Shown here: piece after piece, positions 61,810-64,000 of the stretch
How positions within the stretch are numbered: the first letter of the stretch is position 1
Layout of the letters: every line of letters begins with the position of its first letter
From: Hahellaceae bacterium
Lineage (GTDB): Bacteria > Pseudomonadota > Gammaproteobacteria > Pseudomonadales > Oleiphilaceae
Reading direction: 5' to 3'
Length of the DNA stretch: 64,000 nt
Assembly (NCBI GenBank): GCA_016716085.1
Contig: JADJWY010000008.1
Span: 434,001-498,000 of the forward strand
The notes under the pieces: generated by a model
Told to the model about the DNA's origin: nothing
Seen by the model: only the letters and a program-made list of their open reading frames with translations
Database searches by the model: none
Translations under genes and position numbers: made by a program

Positions 61810-62775
61810 ATGGGCACGTTAACAAAAAAGCGGATACTTCTTGTTGGCAAATTGCCGCCTCCAATAGGCGGCGTTACTGTACATGTTCAGAGACTTGTGT
61901 CTGTTCTGAGTAGCACTTATTCGGATATGTTTGAGCTTGAATTTTATGACCTTAAATGCTTTGAGGTTTGGAGGTATATATTTGCAATTAGATCGTCCGA
62001 TATAATTCATATACACAGCTCAAGTCCCTATCTGAGGCTGCTTAGCGTACTGCTCTGTCGGCTTTTTAACAAGCGGAGCTTTGTAACTGTCCATGGCGAT
62101 TTGGGGCGGTTTGGTGGCCTCAAAAATATGACTGACTTGCTCGCTATTAAGCTATCTTCCTTCCCTATACTTCTGAATGCAAAGAGCTTTAAACTGGGCT
62201 CTCGCCTCAATACTAACGCTGTTTTATCTTCGGCCTTCATTTCGTCAGAGAGTAAAAAAGATCTTCAAGATGTAACAGTTGAAGAAATTTACGAGTTAAA
62301 GAAAAGTAGGATACTTTTCGCTACCAACGCTTATGCCGTTTCATTTGATAAGAATGATAAGGGGATTTACGGCATCTTCGATCTTTTGACGATATTTGGT
62401 AGTTCTAATGGGGTTGGATTGGTTATCAGTGATCCGTCTTCTTCCTACCGCAATGAAATCAATAAGAGAGGTGTTACCGTTCCTGGCAATGTTGTAATGA
62501 TTTCTTATCAGCACGATTTTAACTCTGTCCTTGATCTCGTTGACGGATTTATCCGAAACACTACAACTGACGGAGATTCAATTTCAGTGCATGAGGCTCT
62601 CTACAAGAATAAGCTCACCTTGTGTAGCTCATGCGTAGATAGACCTAAGGGAGCAGTTGTTTATCAGAATCTTGATGAGCTGCGTGAAATATTAAAATGC
62701 CCCGATGAACTATCTGTTGCGGCATATGTTATGCCAAATTCTGTCCAGCAATTAGTTCGGCTGTACCTAACTTAG
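61810..62775 (+). CDS. Glycosyltransferase-like protein (GT-B fold)
   Basis: A 321-residue protein with the N-terminal RILLVGKLPPPIGGVTVHVQRLVSVL motif of GT4-type transferases, IIHIHSSSPYLRLLSVL and FVTVHGDLGRFGG. The second half is shorter and less typical: FATNAYAVSFDKNDKGIYGIFDLLTIF, VMISYQHDFNSVLDLVDGFIRNTTTDGDSISVHEALYKNK. The TTTDGDSISVHEAL segment takes the place of the usual donor E-x7-E loop. It is the last gene of the AT-rich block. It may act late in repeat-unit assembly; function otherwise unknown. Confidence 0.75.
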   Translation: MGTLTKKRILLVGKLPPPIGGVTVHVQRLVSVLSSTYSDMFELEFYDLKCFEVWRYIFAIRSSDIIHIHSSSPYLRLLSVLLCRLFNKRSFVTVHGDLGRFGGLKNMTDLLAIKLSSFPILLNAKSFKLGSRLNTNAVLSSAFISSESKKDLQDVTVEEIYELKKSRILFATNAYAVSFDKNDKGIYGIFDLLTIFGSSNGVGLVISDPSSSYRNEINKRGVTVPGNVVMISYQHDFNSVLDLVDGFIRNTTTDGDSISVHEALYKNKLTLCSSCVDRPKGAVVYQNLDELREILKCPDELSVAAYVMPNSVQQLVRLYLT

Positions 62776-62785
62776 GACGTTTAAA

Positions 62786-64000
62786 TTGAAACAAATTCTC
62801 CAAAACCTGGGAAATGGCGAAACCATTCTGGTTGATGCGCCTGTACCGGCTTCTAAAAGTCATCACCTTTTGATCAATACGAGCTGCAGTCTTATTTCGC
62901 TGGGCACCGAACGTATGTTGGTTGAGTTTGGTCGGGCGAACCTGCTACAGAAGGCACGGCAACAGCCTGAAAAAGTTAAAATGGTAATCGACAAGGTGAA
63001 GACGGATGGCCTTGCGACAACACTGGATGCGGTAAAAAGCAAGTTAGATCAGCCATTGCCACTGGGTTATTGCAATGTCGGCGTGGTGGGTGAGGTCGGA
63101 AACGGTGTCGAAGCCTTTCATGTAGGTGATCGCGTGGTATCGAATGGTCCTCATGCCGATGTCGTCGTCGTTGGGAAGCATCTTTGCGCTGTCATCCCCG
63201 ACCCGGTCACCGATGAGGAGGCAGTATTCACCGTACTGGGGGCGATTGGGCTGCAGGGAGTTCGCCTGATAAATCCAACCCTTGGCGAGAGCGTGGTTGT
63301 CATCGGCGCCGGTCTGATTGGTCTGATGACGGTACAGTTGTTGTTAGCCCAGGGTTGTCGGGTGCTCGCGGTCGATTTTGATCCGGCCAAGCTTAAACTG
63401 GCCGAAATGTTCGGCGCTCAAACGTGTAATCCTGCCCAGGGAGAAGATCCCGTTCAGGCGGGTTTGTTGTTTAGTCGCGGGGCAGGGGTTGACGCGGTGA
63501 TCATCACGGCCTCGTCCAAGTCGAGTGAGCCAGTTTCTCAAGCCGCCCGAATGAGTCGAAAACGAGGGCGTATCGTCTTGGTGGGTGTTGTGGGGCTTGA
63601 ATTCAATCGTTCCGAGTTTTATGAAAAGGAACTGAGTTTTCAGGTGTCGTGTTCGTATGGCCCCGGTCGTTATGATACTGAATATGAAGAAAATGGCCGG
63701 GATTATCCACTCGGGTTCGTGAGATGGACTGAGCAACGAAATTTTGTTGCGATTCTGGATTTGATGGCTGCTGGCCGTATCAACGTTCGTCCTCTGATTA
63801 CGCATCGGTTTGCGTTTCAGGATGCTATCGAAGCCTACGACACGCTCGCGCAGGATCGCAGTGCGATGGGAATCGTTCTTCGCTATGAGACGGACATCGA
63901 AAAGCGGCATATTAAAACGATCTCCTTAAAGACGGAGATGCCAGTGGCGGCCGATGCCGTGGTGCTGGGGCTGTTGGGAGCTGGCAATTACGCTTCGCGT
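62786..64000 (+). CDS. Two-domain oxidoreductase (zinc-type alcohol dehydrogenase + Gfo/Idh/MocA), 3'-truncated
   Basis: An open frame from TTG 62,786 to the window end (405 codons seen). The first 370 residues form a medium-chain dehydrogenase: GYCNVGVVGEVGNGVEAFHVGDRVVSNGPHAD, LGAIGLQGVRLINPTLGESVVVIGAGLIGLMTVQLLL with the GxGxxG-type NAD(P) motif, and RGRIVLVGVVGLEF. At the very end, VVLGLLGAGNYASR begins a second Rossmann domain, as in the fused ADH-GFO/IDH/MocA oxidoreductases common in polysaccharide clusters. AGGA sits 9 bases before the TTG, and a stop at 62,768-62,770 excludes an earlier start. Composition returns to the GC-richer background here. Confidence 0.85.
   Translation, partial: MKQILQNLGNGETILVDAPVPASKSHHLLINTSCSLISLGTERMLVEFGRANLLQKARQQPEKVKMVIDKVKTDGLATTLDAVKSKLDQPLPLGYCNVGVVGEVGNGVEAFHVGDRVVSNGPHADVVVVGKHLCAVIPDPVTDEEAVFTVLGAIGLQGVRLINPTLGESVVVIGAGLIGLMTVQLLLAQGCRVLAVDFDPAKLKLAEMFGAQTCNPAQGEDPVQAGLLFSRGAGVDAVIITASSKSSEPVSQAARMSRKRGRIVLVGVVGLEFNRSEFYEKELSFQVSCSYGPGRYDTEYEENGRDYPLGFVRWTEQRNFVAILDLMAAGRINVRPLITHRFAFQDAIEAYDTLAQDRSAMGIVLRYETDIEKRHIKTISLKTEMPVAADAVVLGLLGAGNYASR

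Larger units (their letters stand above)
49443..62785. other. AT-rich surface-polysaccharide island within the operon
   Basis: From the start of the wzz-type gene to the start of the final oxidoreductase gene, the base composition drops strongly. Hand-counted lines give 28% (55,201) and 38% (55,681) G+C, against 48% just before (49,081), 45% and 58% just after (62,941; 63,241), and 52% at 38,101. Codon use shifts to A/T-ending codons throughout. All thirteen genes inside serve sugar synthesis, transfer, flipping or polymerisation. The block has no transposase or direct repeats at its edges. The picture fits replacement of a serotype-specific core by homologous recombination between shared flanks. 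Confidence 0.75.

Noticed and set aside
49443..62785. Prophage or integrative element.
   Set aside because: All genes have polysaccharide roles; there is no integrase, tRNA attachment site or phage gene. Replacement by homologous recombination fits better.

Overview
The window reads as a compact gammaproteobacterial chromosome segment. The evidence is a full set of Gram-negative envelope genes (tamA/tamB, Wzi-type and SLBB-type polysaccharide outer-membrane proteins, a porin), an MvaT-type H-NS protein like those of Pseudomonas relatives, srkA, uup, hemH and an rluA-like gene. I cannot name a genus. The background is moderately GC-rich (hand-counted 60-base lines give about 45-58% G+C). One block, about 49,443-62,785, is clearly AT-rich (two counted lines give 28% and 38%). 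No rRNA, tRNA, CRISPR array, transposase or integrase was seen, and no stretch above 300 bases lacks a gene.

Layout. (1) 1-1,719: the end of an S1/P1-type nuclease, then hemH facing it. (2) 1,808-11,955: a glycogen cluster: a protein resembling the regulatory subunit of phosphorylase kinase, glgB, glgX, glgC (opposite strand) and glgA. (3) 12,241-24,655: a complete-looking but rearranged Pel exopolysaccharide operon. The two activities fused in Pseudomonas PelA are separate genes here: first an exported deacetylase carrying an inserted DNRLRE-type module, then a stand-alone PelA-type hydrolase. pelB, pelD, pelE, pelF and pelG follow, and pelC is absent. PelD keeps an RxxD c-di-GMP site. (4) 24,697-35,979: mixed chromosomal genes: a pRiA4b-type protein, a DUF3047 protein, a divergent PRPP synthetase, a lipoprotein, an RluA-type pseudouridine synthase, a porin with a small PstS-like protein, a hybrid sensor kinase, a DUF1244 protein, a degraded metallophosphoesterase, an SSS symporter, a PQ-loop-like membrane protein and srkA. 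(5) 35,986-44,727: tamA-tamB, uup, a CBS protein, a ComEA-like protein and an mvaT-type gene. (6) 44,957-64,000: a second surface-polysaccharide operon: wzi, a giant SLBB export protein, a Wzz-type protein, four genes for a UDP-ManNAc(3NAc)A-type sugar, acyltransferases, a Wzx flippase, a Wzy-like polymerase, four glycosyltransferases, and the start of a two-domain oxidoreductase cut by the window end.

How the parts relate. Three carbohydrate systems lie within about 64 kb: stored glycogen, a c-di-GMP-controlled cationic exopolysaccharide (Pel), and a Wzx/Wzy-dependent capsule- or O-antigen-like polymer. The last has host-like export genes on its left edge and an AT-rich, probably acquired, sugar-specific core with sharp composition boundaries at about 49,443 and 62,786. 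An MvaT/H-NS-family silencer gene lies just upstream of that operon.

The most novel-looking element is the split pel locus lacking pelC, whose deacetylase has about 180 residues inserted between its two metal-binding motifs. The most unusual single gene is the PhK-alpha/beta-like protein opening the glycogen cluster. All family assignments come from reading motifs in the translated sequence; no database search was run.
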